Origin: Roseiarcus sp963783175 | GTDB lineage: Bacteria; Pseudomonadota; Alphaproteobacteria; Rhizobiales; Beijerinckiaceae | Reading direction: 5' to 3' | NCBI GenBank assembly: GCA_963783175.1 | Contig: CAWANG010000037.1 | Coordinates: 124,001-188,000, forward strand | Length of the DNA stretch: 64,000 bases | In this document: in pieces, positions 8,568 to 18,144 of the stretch | How positions within the stretch are numbered: position 1 is the stretch's first letter | Layout: every line of letters begins with the position of its first letter | Translations under genes and position numbers: made by a program | Notes under the pieces: generated by a model | What the model was told of the DNA's origin: nothing | Databases searched by the model: none | What the model saw: the letters and a program-made list of their open reading frames with translations, nothing else

Positions 8568-10316
8568 TCAAGAAGCGACCGCGTGCTGCCTTTTTGGCGC
8601 GCCGTACGTATCCGGGATCTTGTCGGCGAAGGCGGCAACGAGCTCGTCGTTCTCCGCCTCCTCGACCGTCGTCGGGCGCGTCGCGTCGTCGACATACCCC
8701 TTGTGCGCGGGATCGGCGAGGACGCGCTTCTTGATGCTGTGATAGCGCCACCCGACGGTGAGCCATTTCGCCACCACCGAGACGAATTCGACCGCGCGCA
8801 CGGGGTAGAAGATGAGCGGATTGACGATCGGCATCCCATGCCGGCGGCTCGTCCTATGCTTACGCCGGACAATGCCGCACTGGAGCGGGTGAACACCCTC
8901 GATACGCGCGGCGGAGGAGAAGGCCGTCATCACGTCGGCAACCTTGTTCATCCTGAGCCCGGTGGCGGCGGCGCGCTTGAGAATCGTCTCGACATGCTCG
9001 TCGGTGTAGTAGCGCTTGTAGGCGTCGCGATAGGCCTTGTTCCACTCCTCGGCCGACATCCGAGGATGGCCGGTGCAGACATGCTCGACATCGTATTTGT
9101 TCATGTCCGGGTCCATCGGGACCCCTTTGAGGTAAAGTATTTTGTGATCCTCGGAACCTGGAAGCGGGGTCAGGCAAAAGAATTCGAGAATGTCGAGCGG
9201 CAACTCCTTCTTGATGATGTCGATGTCGCGGGCGACCGATTCGGGCGTGTCGGTCGGAAAACCGATGATCATGCCCGCCCAGGTCATCACCTTCTGCTTT
9301 CGCCAGGCCTGCAACATGACCCGGTACTCCCAGATCTTGTTCTGCCGCTTCTTCGCGCCCAGCAGCGATTCCGGATTGATGCTCTCGAGCCCGACGAAGA
9401 CCTGGTTGCAGCCGGCCCGCGCCGCCTTCTCGATAAAGCCTGGAATCCTGTGGCAGAGGGTGTCGACCTGCAGGATCAGCTTGATCGGAATGCCCTTGTT
9501 CGTCCGGAGATCGATCAGCCGGTCGAGAATCGCCTCCCAGTTGCGGTTCCGGGCGAAATTGTCGTCGGTGACGAAATAGTGGTTGATGCCCTGGGCGTAA
9601 TTGGCGCGCACGATCGCCTCGACGTCGTCGGCGGTGCGGTAGCGCGACTTGCGGCCCTGGACATTGATGATCGTGCAGAAGCTGCACTGGAAGGGGCAGC
9701 CGCGGCCGGCGTCGAAGCAGGCGTGATGGCCGACGATCCGCCCGATCACTTTCTTCGGCAACACGGGGATCGCCGCCGCCTCCATGCTCGGCATGTCATT
9801 CAGGTAGTTGTAGACGGGCTTCGCCTCGCCGGCGGCGATGTCGCGGATAAGGTCGCCCATCCGCTCTTCGCCCTCGCCCGCGTAAAGGGTCACGCCGAGC
9901 GCCTGCGCCTCTTTCAAATCCGGCGGCAGTTCCGGCAGCATCGATAAGCAGCCCGAGACGTGGAAACCGCCGATCACGACCGGGACGTCGAGCTTGCGGA
10001 AAGCGCGCGCCAGGTCGAGCGCGCGGGGAAACTGGTTCGACTGGACGCCGACCAGGCCGACGAATCCGCCGCCCTCGGCCTTAATCCGCTTGGCCATCGC
10101 CTTGACGTCGATGATCTTGTTGCATTCGTCATAGGCCTCGAGCTCGATCTCGACGTCGGGACCGAGCGCCTTCTCCTCGGCGCACGCGGCCAAAAGTCCG
10201 TAGACGCTGGCGAGGCTGTTCGAAGGGATGGTGGAGAGCCACCATTGGATCACGTAGCCGTCGTCGTCATAGTGCGACGGCTTGATGAGAATGATCCTGA
10301 ACGTCCGATTTCCCAT
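8568..10316 (-). CDS. B12-binding domain radical SAM protein (paralogue 1)
   Basis: A 582-residue enzyme of unknown substrate. The N-terminal half (about residues 5-165) resembles a cobalamin-binding Rossmann domain, with a VVIGGFHVSG segment near 113-122. The radical SAM domain follows with C207, C211 and C214 in CPFQCSFC, which bind the 4Fe-4S cluster used to cleave SAM. Downstream blocks (VTDDNFARN, GFPTDTPES, LTPLPGSEDH) are typical of the B12-rSAM superfamily. Such enzymes often methylate or rearrange unactivated carbons in lipids or natural products. It is closely related over its whole length to the gene at 11304-13043. Its convergent neighbour is a lipid acyltransferase, which hints at a lipid substrate, but that is inference. 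Confidence 0.85.
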   Translation of the reverse strand: MGNRTFRIILIKPSHYDDDGYVIQWWLSTIPSNSLASVYGLLAACAEEKALGPDVEIELEAYDECNKIIDVKAMAKRIKAEGGGFVGLVGVQSNQFPRALDLARAFRKLDVPVVIGGFHVSGCLSMLPELPPDLKEAQALGVTLYAGEGEERMGDLIRDIAAGEAKPVYNYLNDMPSMEAAAIPVLPKKVIGRIVGHHACFDAGRGCPFQCSFCTIINVQGRKSRYRTADDVEAIVRANYAQGINHYFVTDDNFARNRNWEAILDRLIDLRTNKGIPIKLILQVDTLCHRIPGFIEKAARAGCNQVFVGLESINPESLLGAKKRQNKIWEYRVMLQAWRKQKVMTWAGMIIGFPTDTPESVARDIDIIKKELPLDILEFFCLTPLPGSEDHKILYLKGVPMDPDMNKYDVEHVCTGHPRMSAEEWNKAYRDAYKRYYTDEHVETILKRAAATGLRMNKVADVMTAFSSAARIEGVHPLQCGIVRRKHRTSRRHGMPIVNPLIFYPVRAVEFVSVVAKWLTVGWRYHSIKKRVLADPAHKGYVDDATRPTTVEEAENDELVAAFADKIPDTYGAPKRQHAVAS

Positions 10317-10869
10317 GGCGCGCCCTAATTCCTAGCGCGCGACCGGCGCCGAACCCTTCGGCTCCCGATGCGCATCCAAAAGCAATCTTAAGGCTGCTCC
10401 CCGCCTTGGGAGCCCGACCTGCATACTACCTTTTTTAATCCGGCGGTCCAGCACCGCTCCCAAACCGCCAACAGAGTTCATGCGCCGCGCGAAGCTCGAT
10501 CCGTCTCGCCCCATGCCGCGCGCTTCATGCAGGAGAAACTCCCAGGAGTGGAGTGGCGAATACCGCCTTGCATATTACGTATCATGGCGCCCGCGCGTCG
10601 CAACGCGCAATGTACATCGTTGCAATTCGCAATATTCGCCGGGAAACTTACAAGGCCGTCCGCCTCCGCGGGGCTCTTTTGTCCAGCTTCTCTCTGGCAC
10701 GCGACCTGCTTAGCAAACAGGACTTCAAACTTCTTTCTTTGGGAGCTTGATGGGCCTCGCCGTGGCAGCCGGCGCGGGGCGTGAACCGTGTTCTCCTCGC
10801 GCAGCGCGTTTCATCGCGGAATTCAAGTTTAACTGGCTCCGTGGCCAGCCAGCAGGAGCGTCGATTGAG
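10317..10869. other. Intergenic region upstream of the small zinc-ribbon gene
   Basis: About 550 bases between the start of the first radical SAM gene (leftward) and a small rightward gene. It must contain the promoter of the radical SAM gene near 10317-10400. I see no recognisable RNA, repeat or conserved reading frame; overlapping short frames around 10480-10780 look like chance frames. Confidence 0.45.
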
Positions 10870-11169
10870 ATGGCCGTCGTTTACGAAGACAATTTCGGCT
10901 TTTGGAATATCGAATCGCCCGAGGAAGAGGCGTTCTTCGAGGATGTCCGAAGTCGAAGCATACCTAGGAGGTGCGAGCGCTGTGAATGCTCCGTCCGGCT
11001 CGTGCCGCCCTCGACCCTCTGCGCCCGCTGCGTGAGCGCTCTCGAATTTGGCGCGCCATATTCAATGACCTCTTCCACCTATGGACCGAACGTTCTTGCC
11101 GCGCCGCAGGAAGACCATTCACGAAGCGGTGTAAGCGTCGATATCCCGAAACCGCGCCGCAAACGATGA
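10870..11169 (+). CDS. Small protein with a four-cysteine zinc ribbon
   Basis: A 99-residue protein starting MAVVYEDNFGFWNIESPEE, with AGGAG about 11 bases upstream of the ATG. Two CxxC pairs, CERC and CARC, are separated by 14 residues; this spacing suits a structural zinc ribbon. The N-terminal acidic segment (EEEAFFEDV) looks helical. Small proteins of this type occur in rhizobia as far as I remember, without known function. The upstream in-frame extension to 10747 has no support. It lies between two related radical SAM genes but on the opposite strand, so it is not co-transcribed with either. Confidence 0.65.
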   Translation: MAVVYEDNFGFWNIESPEEEAFFEDVRSRSIPRRCERCECSVRLVPPSTLCARCVSALEFGAPYSMTSSTYGPNVLAAPQEDHSRSGVSVDIPKPRRKR

Positions 11170-11303
11170 CAGCCGCCTGCGAATAGCCGCCGGCGAACGG
11201 CTCGCTTGGCGAGCCAATTGGGCCCCGGGCTCCGGCGTCGGAAATTCGTAAAGCCATGGTGCATTCGACCCAGCCACCGGTCCCGGCCGCGCCTTTGGCG
11301 GCT

Positions 11304-13043
11304 TCACTCCGCCGCCGCGGCCTCGCGCTTCGGGGCGCCGTAGGTGTCGGGGATCTTGTCGGCGTAGCCGGCGACGAAATCGTGCGCGTGGTCGACCTCA
11401 ATCGAGGGCTTCAACGCCTCGTCCATGTAAGCCGCGCCGTCCTTGTCTGCCGCGACCTTTCTGTAGATCTTTCGATAGCGCAACGCGAGCGCGGCCCATT
11501 TTCCGGCGACCGACAGGAAGTCCCACGCCCGCCAAGGGTAGAACAGCAGCGGATTGACGACCTTGAGCCCGCGCCGGCGCTGGGTCCGGATCTTGCGCCG
11601 GACATAGCCGAATTGCAGCGGATGGACGCCCTCGATCCGCGACGAACCTGAGAACACCGTCATCGCGTCGACGATCTTGCGCGGGTTGATCCCGCTCGCC
11701 ACCGCCCGCCGCAGCACCGTCTCGACGTGGGCGTCGGAATAGTAGCGCGCCCAGGCGTCGCGATAGACGCCGCGCCAGGTGTCCGCCGACATGATCGCAT
11801 GGTCGGCGCAGACATGCTCGAGATCGTAATTGTTCATGTCCGCCTCCATCCGCGCGCCCTTGAGATGGAGGACTTTGTGGTCCTCCGAGCCCGGCAGCGG
11901 CGTGAGGAAGAAGAATTCGAGGATGTCGATCGGCAGTTCGCGCTTGATGGTCTCGATGTCGCGGGCGATCGATTCGGGCGTGTCGGTCGGAAAGCCGAGG
12001 ATGTAGCCGGCCCAGGTCATGACCTTGGCGCGCCGCCATGCCAGCAGCATGTCGCGATATTCCCAGATCTTGTTCTGGCGCTTCTTCGCCCCCATCAGCG
12101 ACTGCGGATTGATGTTCTCAAGCCCGATGAAGACCGCGTTGCAGCCCGCCCGAGCCGCCTTCTCGATGAAGCCCGGGATCTTGTGGCAGAGCGTGTCGAC
12201 CTGGAGCAGGAGCCTGATCCTGAAGCCCTGCTCGCGAAGCTCGATGAGGCGGTCGAGGATCGGCTCCCAGTTGCGGTTGCGGGCGAAATTGTCGTCGGTG
12301 ACGAAAAAGCGCGTCACCCCCTGGGCGGCGTTGGCGCGCACGATCGCCTCGACGTCGTCGGCGGTCCGATAGCGCGACTTGCGCCCCTGGACGTTGATGA
12401 TGGTGCAGAAGCTGCACTGGAACGGGCAGCCGCGGCCGGCGTCGAAGCTGGTGTAGTGGCCTGCGACCCTGGTCACGACCGGGCGAGGCAGGACCGGAAT
12501 CGCCGCCGCCGCCATGTCCGGCATGTCGCTCAGGTAATTGTACACTGGCTTCGCGGCGCCGGCGTGGATATCGCGCAGCAAATCGACGAGGCGCCCTTCC
12601 CCTTCGCCGGCGTAGAGGATGATCCCCAGCGCCTGCGCTTCCTTCAAGTCCGGCGGCAATTCGGGAAGCATGGCGATGCAGCCAGACACATGGAAGCCGC
12701 CGGCGGCGACCGTCACGCCCTTGGCGCGAAACTGGCGGCCGATGTCGAGCGCGCGGGGAAACTGATTCGACTGAACCCCGACCAGCGCCACCATTCCGCC
12801 ATCGGCGAGGATGCGCTTCGTGATGGCCGGAATGTCGACGATGGTGTTGCACTCGTCGTAGATTTCCATCTCGATATCGACGTCGGGGCCGAGAACGCGC
12901 TCCTCCGCGCATTCATGAAGCAGGCCATAGACGCTGGCCAGGCTGTTCGAGGGGATCGTCGAGCGCCGCCACTGGATGACGTAGCCGTCATCGTCGTAAT
13001 GCGACGGCTTGATCAGAACGATTGTGAACCTGCGCCCGGCCAT
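11304..13043 (-). CDS. B12-binding domain radical SAM protein (paralogue 2)
   Basis: A 579-residue paralogue of the protein at 8568-10316, collinear from end to end: same start context (IKPSHYDDDGYVIQW), same RGCPFQCSFC cluster motif, same WEYRDMLLAWR-like segment and the same C-terminal ADKIPDTYGAPKR. The differences are spread along the protein rather than grouped in one domain, so the two may use related but distinct substrates, or one may be a recent copy. It uses SAM and probably cobalamin. The 990-base spacer between the copies argues against a single transcript. No frameshift is seen, in contrast to several genes nearby. Confidence 0.85.
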   Translation of the reverse strand: MAGRRFTIVLIKPSHYDDDGYVIQWRRSTIPSNSLASVYGLLHECAEERVLGPDVDIEMEIYDECNTIVDIPAITKRILADGGMVALVGVQSNQFPRALDIGRQFRAKGVTVAAGGFHVSGCIAMLPELPPDLKEAQALGIILYAGEGEGRLVDLLRDIHAGAAKPVYNYLSDMPDMAAAAIPVLPRPVVTRVAGHYTSFDAGRGCPFQCSFCTIINVQGRKSRYRTADDVEAIVRANAAQGVTRFFVTDDNFARNRNWEPILDRLIELREQGFRIRLLLQVDTLCHKIPGFIEKAARAGCNAVFIGLENINPQSLMGAKKRQNKIWEYRDMLLAWRRAKVMTWAGYILGFPTDTPESIARDIETIKRELPIDILEFFFLTPLPGSEDHKVLHLKGARMEADMNNYDLEHVCADHAIMSADTWRGVYRDAWARYYSDAHVETVLRRAVASGINPRKIVDAMTVFSGSSRIEGVHPLQFGYVRRKIRTQRRRGLKVVNPLLFYPWRAWDFLSVAGKWAALALRYRKIYRKVAADKDGAAYMDEALKPSIEVDHAHDFVAGYADKIPDTYGAPKREAAAAE

Positions 13044-13164
13044 CGCCCGCCCTTACAGCAGCTGATCACGCGTCGTTACGCGATACGGCCCGAGAGTCAA
13101 CGGCTCGGCGATGGGGCTGTCCGCAGAACGAAGCGGGGAACGTCAAGACTGACAGAGCCAATGA

Positions 13165-14052
13165 TCAAACTGACCGCCGGCACAAAACCAAGTTTTGATC
13201 GGCATTGATCCCCTTTTCGACAAACGCTTCGACCGAAATATATTTCGACCATTCGCGTTCGATATACTCGCGCGTGTGGTACGAAGTCTGGTAGAAGTCC
13301 GGCAGGCCTTCGGCGCCTTTGCCTCCGCCGTGATGAAAGCCGCCCGCAATCAGCCTTTCTTCTTTCCGGTTGCGCGGCGGCCCGAATGAATGGGTGGAGA
13401 TGACCGCCTCGCCGCCCACTTTGAGCACGCGATTGATTTCCCCAAGCCAGGCAAATTGCATCGTCTCGGGAAGATGGGTGAAAATCGAGATCGAATAGAC
13501 GAAGTCGAAAAATCGATCCGGGAACGGCAACGGCGGCATGGTCTCGTTGACGACGAACTCGCCCCGGGAACCCAAATAGGTCCTGCACCATTCGATCGCC
13601 TGGCCGTCGATGTCCGATCCATACCATTGGATCGTCTCCCGCCGGGGCAAGGACTTTTGGGCGAGATCCTGCAACGGCGTCAGGATGCGCCCGCATCCGA
13701 CGCCGAAATCAAGCACACGAAGATCGGGACCGGACGTTTCGAATCGCGTCAGGGCGTCGAACAGGTCGGACGCAATGGCCCGGCCGACCTGCTCAAAAGT
13801 CTCCACGTCGTCGGACCCATGAATTCTTTGCCTAAGAAACGACGGCGGAAGGACATGGTCGATTTCATAGGTCTTCCGCCGCCGAACCTCGTGGTAGACG
13901 GATGGCGGCACGCCGACCCGGTTCTCCAGGCATCCCTGTTCGACAAAGTAGCGCCACCCGCTCAAGCCGGGCGTAGCCTCGACCCTCGCCGCGACATCGG
14001 GGTTGTGCTTGAGATAGAGAGATTCGTCGAACCCGGCCGCGAGGAGTCGCAA
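13165..14052 (-). CDS. Class I SAM-dependent methyltransferase
   Basis: A 295-residue protein with a Rossmann methyltransferase domain at about residues 105-225. Motif I is LDFGVGCGR, the acidic end of strand beta2 is YGSDID, and motif post-I/IV is FDFVYSISIFTHL. The N-terminal 100 residues (DESLYLKHNPDVAARV) resemble the extension found in proteins near polysaccharide or glycosyltransferase loci. The substrate is unknown. It reads in the same direction as the upstream-positioned radical SAM gene after a roughly 120-base gap. The start (ATG, MRLLAAGFDES) is the first in frame; an internal start is possible. Confidence 0.8.
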   Translation of the reverse strand: MRLLAAGFDESLYLKHNPDVAARVEATPGLSGWRYFVEQGCLENRVGVPPSVYHEVRRRKTYEIDHVLPPSFLRQRIHGSDDVETFEQVGRAIASDLFDALTRFETSGPDLRVLDFGVGCGRILTPLQDLAQKSLPRRETIQWYGSDIDGQAIEWCRTYLGSRGEFVVNETMPPLPFPDRFFDFVYSISIFTHLPETMQFAWLGEINRVLKVGGEAVISTHSFGPPRNRKEERLIAGGFHHGGGKGAEGLPDFYQTSYHTREYIEREWSKYISVEAFVEKGINADQNLVLCRRSV

Positions 14053-14318
14053 ACCTGTCGCCGGCGCTCGAAACCGGCGTTGAGGCCGCCCTGCCTTTCC
14101 GAGACCACTTCATTCGCCCTAACATCTCAAGCCCTTCGGCGCCGTCGGATCGCGCGCGCCGAGTAGCGGCTCCGCGGCCATGGGGCACGATGACGATCCG
14201 GCTCGCCGCCGTCCCACCTCACCGCTGTACTTACGTGGATTGGAGTCCGCAACGCCACTCCTCTTTTCCGCGGCGCCGTGGCACGTTGCCGGCGTCCTCG
14301 AGCCACGGAGCCCCGCGC

Positions 14319-15100
14319 TTGCGCATCGCCACCTGGAATGTCAACTCAGTCCGCCAGAGGCTTCCCCACCTCCTCGACTATTTGAAGGAGGTCAGTCCCG
14401 ATGCGCTCTGTCTGCAGGAGATCAAGTGCCTCGACGACCAGTTTCCGCGCATGGAGATCGAGGAACTCGGCTATAACATCGAGACCCACGGCCAGAAGAC
14501 GTTCAACGGCGTCGCCATTCTCTCCAAACGGCCGTTCGAGGTCGCGCGCGGACTGCCGGGGGACGAGAACGACTCCCAGTCCCGTTACCTCGAAGCGGTC
14601 ATCCCGGCCGGCGACGGCGTCGTGCGGGTGGCGAGCATCTATCTGCCGAACGGCAATCCGGCCGGTTCGGAGAAATACCCATACAAGCTCATGTTCATGG
14701 AGCGGCTCATCGCCCATGCGCGCAAGCTCATGCAATACGAAGAGCCGCTGGTCCTGGCCGGCGATTTCAACGTCATTCCGGAGCCGCGCGACGCGGCCCA
14801 TCCGGAACAGTGGGTCAACGACGCGCTGTTCCTGCCCCAAACGCGGATGAAATTCCGCGAACTCATGGCGCTCGGGCTGACCGACGCCTTGCGAGCGACG
14901 ACCGACGCCGGGGGCTTGTACACGTTCTGGGATTATCAGGCCGGCGCATGGCAGAAGAAACAACGGCATCCGCATCGATCACCTCATGCTTTCGCCCCAG
15001 GCCGCCGACCGGTTGCGCTCCGTCGTCATCGACAAGGACCATGCGCGGGCGCGACAAAGCCTCCGACCATACGCCGATCCGCGTCGACCTCGCCCTGTGA
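14319..15100 (+). pseudogene. xthA: Exodeoxyribonuclease III, two frameshifts as sequenced
   Basis: AP endonuclease/3'-5' exonuclease of base-excision repair. The family N-terminus RIATWNVNSV follows a TTG codon at 14319 with GGAG upstream, so I take TTG as the start. LQEIKC carries the metal-binding Glu and LAGDFNV the catalytic Asp/Asn. After FWDYQAGAWQK an extra A in the run at 14958-14960 shifts the frame; IRIDHLMLSPQAA continues in the next frame. A second shift at the GGG of 15047-15049 leads to DKASDHTPI, the conserved terminal Asp-His, and the stop at 15098-15100. All parts are conserved, so sequencing error is likely. Confidence 0.85.
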
Positions 15101-15108
15101 GCCCTTCG

Positions 15109-15882
15109 ATGAGCGTCTCCCATCTCTTCGATCTCACCGGCAAGACGGCTCTCGTCACCGGATCCTCGGACGGCCTCGGGCTCGCGATCGCGCGGGGCCT
15201 CGCCGCGGCCGGGGCGGGAATCGTTCTCAACGGCCGCGATGAGGGGAAACTCGCCGCGGTCGCCAAGTCCTTCGAGGCGGAAGGGCTGCGCACGCTGGCG
15301 CAGGCGTTCGACGTCGCCGACGAAGCCGCGGTTCTTGGCGCCTTCGAGCATTTTGACTCCGCGGGCGTCGACATCGACATCCTCGTCAACAATGCCGGAT
15401 TCCAGCTCCGCAAGCCGATGCTCGAGCTTAAGACCGACGAATGGCGCCGGGTCGTCGAGACCCATCTTACCGGCTCGTTCCAGGTCGGGCGCGAGGCGGC
15501 GAGGCGGATGATCGCGCGCGGCCGCGGCGGCAAGATCATCAATGTCGCCTCGCTCGCGAGCGAGGTCGCGCGAGCGACGATTGCGCCCTATACGGCGGCA
15601 AAAGGCGGCATCAGGATGTTGACCCGGTCGATGGCGGCGGAATGGGCGGCGCATGACATTCAGGCCAATGCGATCGGGCCGGGCTATATCGATACCGAAA
15701 TGACGAAGCCGCTGATCGCCGACCCCAAATTCAATTCATGGGTCAAGGGCCGTACGCCGTCCGGGCGCTGGGGCAAGCCGGACGATCTCATCGGCGTCGC
15801 GGTATTCCTCGCTGCGCCTGCCTCGGCCTATGTGAACGGGCAAGTCATCTATGTCGATGGCGGTCTGCTTGCCGTGATATAA
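15109..15882 (+). CDS. SDR-family oxidoreductase, gluconate 5-dehydrogenase-like
   Basis: A short-chain dehydrogenase of 257 residues. The cofactor motif TGSSDGLG lies near residue 17, NNAG near 93, and the catalytic set is Ser in NVASLAS, Tyr in APYTAAK and the Lys four residues on. The GYIDTEMT and C-terminal VNGQVIYVDGG blocks match the gluconate/3-ketoacyl type (IdnO/FabG-like); it may reduce 5-ketogluconate, but specificity cannot be read from sequence alone. The start ATG at 15109 lies 8 bases after the xthA stop. The frame is intact, unlike both neighbours. Confidence 0.82.
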   Translation: MSVSHLFDLTGKTALVTGSSDGLGLAIARGLAAAGAGIVLNGRDEGKLAAVAKSFEAEGLRTLAQAFDVADEAAVLGAFEHFDSAGVDIDILVNNAGFQLRKPMLELKTDEWRRVVETHLTGSFQVGREAARRMIARGRGGKIINVASLASEVARATIAPYTAAKGGIRMLTRSMAAEWAAHDIQANAIGPGYIDTEMTKPLIADPKFNSWVKGRTPSGRWGKPDDLIGVAVFLAAPASAYVNGQVIYVDGGLLAVI

Positions 15883-15891
15883 GCGTGAGCC

Positions 15892-17935
15892 ATGACCGCG
15901 GCCCAGCCGACGATCAATACGACTGCCCGCGCGCTCGCTGGCTCAATGGTTCCGCGATGCGACGCCGGCGCTCCTTTTCGCCCTGAGGCTCTGGGCTTCC
16001 GTCTGTCTCACGTACTACGTCACCTTCGCCCTTCAGCTCAGCGATCCCACATGGGCGGTGACCACGGCCGCGATCGTCTGCACGCCGGTGCTAGGGGCCT
16101 CGCTGCGCAAGGCGTTCTTCCGAATGATCGGAACCGTTGTCGGAGCGATTGGCATCGTGATTCTTGCCGCCCTCTTTCGCCAGGACAGGATAGGCTTTCT
16201 CGTCGGACTTGCGCTCTGGTGCGCGGTCAGCGCTTTCGTCGCGACGCTCTTGCGCAATTTCGCCGCCTATGCCGCGGCCCTGTCCGGCTACACCGCGGCG
16301 ATTCTTGCAAGCGACGTTCTGGGACCGGTCGGGACGACCAACGGCGACGTCACGTTCCTTGCGATCAATCGCGCGATCGAGATTTGCATGGGCATCCTGT
16401 GCGCGGGCGTCGTGCTGGCCTTGACCGATCTCGGCCATTCGCGGCGAAAGCTCGCGACGGAGCTGGCTTCGCTGTCGACAGCGATCATGGACGGGTTCGC
16501 CGACTGTTTTCGGATCGCCAGCTCGGACTTTACCCAGTTTCAAGGGCTTCGACGCGACCTCTTGCGGCGCATCATCGCGCTCGATCCGACGATCGACGCA
16601 GCGATCGGCGAGGCCTCCGACCTCCGCTATCGTTCGCCGGTCTTGCAACGAGCGGTGTCCGGCCTCGTGGAAACAATCTCGGCGTGGCGCAAGGCTGCGT
16701 ATGAGATCGCGCTGGACCACAATCCGGCGACCGAACGCGAGGCTCGCGCTGTCTACAACGAACTGCCGCGCGACCGGCTCTCGCCCGACGCATCGGGCTC
16801 GGCGAAAACGCCGGCGGAGTTGCGCGCGGCATGCTGTTCCGCAGTGCGATCCCTCACCCGTTTCAACGCCGCAAACCCCCTCGGAGCGACTCCTGGCGGA
16901 TAGCGCGGCCCAAGGCATGCTCGGCATGGCGCGTGCGCTAAACGGGCTCGTGGGCGTGGTCGATCCACCCGACATGATCCCCGTTAGGGGAACGGCGCGA
17001 TTGCACGTCCCCGACTGGCTCCCCCCGACCGTCAGCGCGCTTCGCGTTTTGCTGGCGGTCGGGGCGATGTCGCTGTTCTGGATCGCGAGCGCATGGCCGA
17101 ACGGGGCGATGGCGATCACGTTTTGCGCGATCATCGTCGTCCTCTTGCCGTTGCAGGGAGACCTGGCCTATTCCGCAGTCGATGACGTTTCTGAAAGGAT
17201 GCGTGCTCGGCTCCGGCATCGCTGCGGCCCTCGTGTTTGCGATCCTCCCGCGGGCGACCACCTTCCCGACCCTCTGCCTCGCCCTGGGACTCCCGCTCGT
17301 GCCGCTCGGATTCATGCTCGCTCGGGCGAAGAACCCGCTTTTTTTCTTCGCATGCAGCGTCAACTTCCTGCCGATGCTCTCGATCAACAACACGATCAGC
17401 TTCGACGGATCGCAATTTTGGAACACTTCGTCCGCCATCCTTGTCGGCATCGCTGTCGGATCGGTCGCGATGCTCATTCTGCCCCCGTTGTCGCCGGCCA
17501 TTCGAACCCAGAGGCTGCTTGCGCTCACGCTCGCTGATCTCAGGCGGCTTGCGAAGCGAGCCCCGTCGAGAAGGCGGGAGGATGACTGGGAAAGCCGCAT
17601 CGTCGCCCGCATCCTGGCGATGCCCGATCAGGCGGAGCCGGTCGAACGCGCCATGCTCGTAGCGGCAAGCGCTGTTGGGAACCACATCGTGCGGCTGCGC
17701 CGTGTCGCCCCGCGCTTCGTCCCGGGCGCGGCCGTGGACGCGGCGCTTCAAGCGCTGGCCGAAGGACGAAGCGGCGAGGCGAGCCGAGCGCCTCAAGGAC
17801 ATCGACCGCCAACTCGCGGCTCTGCCCCGCACAAGGCCGGGCAGCCGCGCCGTGCTTGGCTTGCGGGCCGGCCTGCTGGTCATTTGCGGTCAACTCGCCT
17901 CGTACCCCTCCTACTACGACGAACCGATCCGATGA
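15892..17935 (+). pseudogene. FUSC-family (AaeB-like) efflux membrane protein, about four frameshifts
   Basis: Inner-membrane component of an aromatic-acid-type exporter. Hydrophobic segments form the family's two-half layout: one block near the N-terminus (VTTAAIVCTPVLGASLRKAF) and a second in the C-terminal half (ALRVLLAVGAMSLFWIAS; FLKGCVLGSGIAAALVFAI). The reading frame moves +1 four times: about 15930-15945, at the C run 16876-16880, near 17177-17182 and near 17759-17766. Removing one base at each gives a continuous protein of roughly 680 residues ending SYYDEPIR. Its stop overlaps the next gene. Either sequencing error or a decayed exporter. Confidence 0.75.
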
Positions 17936-18144
17936 GGTTCAACGAGATCAACCTGTTCGGACTTTATGTCGCCCCGATCACGGTGATCATGGCCGTAGCC
18001 TGGGTGATCTATGTCGTCGTCAGGCGAGGGGGCGACCGCTTTGGCCTGACCCAGCGCGTCTGGCACCCCGCTCTTTTCGAGCTTGCGCTCTATGTTATGA
18101 TCGTCTCGTCGATCGTCATCGTGATTGCGCGCTGGAGCCGCTGA
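17932..18144 (+). CDS. DUF1656 small membrane protein (AaeX-like)
   Basis: A 70-residue protein with two predicted membrane helices (VAPITVIMAVAWVIYVVV and ALYVMIVSSIVIVIA). DUF1656/AaeX proteins are the small third partner encoded between the FUSC transporter and its HlyD-type adaptor, and the gene sits exactly there. ATG 17932 overlaps the FUSC stop and the TGA overlaps the adaptor start at 18144, so all three are translationally coupled. The frame is intact. The role of DUF1656 in the pump is not known. Confidence 0.8.
   Translation: MRFNEINLFGLYVAPITVIMAVAWVIYVVVRRGGDRFGLTQRVWHPALFELALYVMIVSSIVIVIARWSR

Noticed and set aside
13097..13696. Minus-strand frame of 199 codons overlapping the methyltransferase
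   Set aside because: It is a shifted reading of the same DNA with no conserved content.
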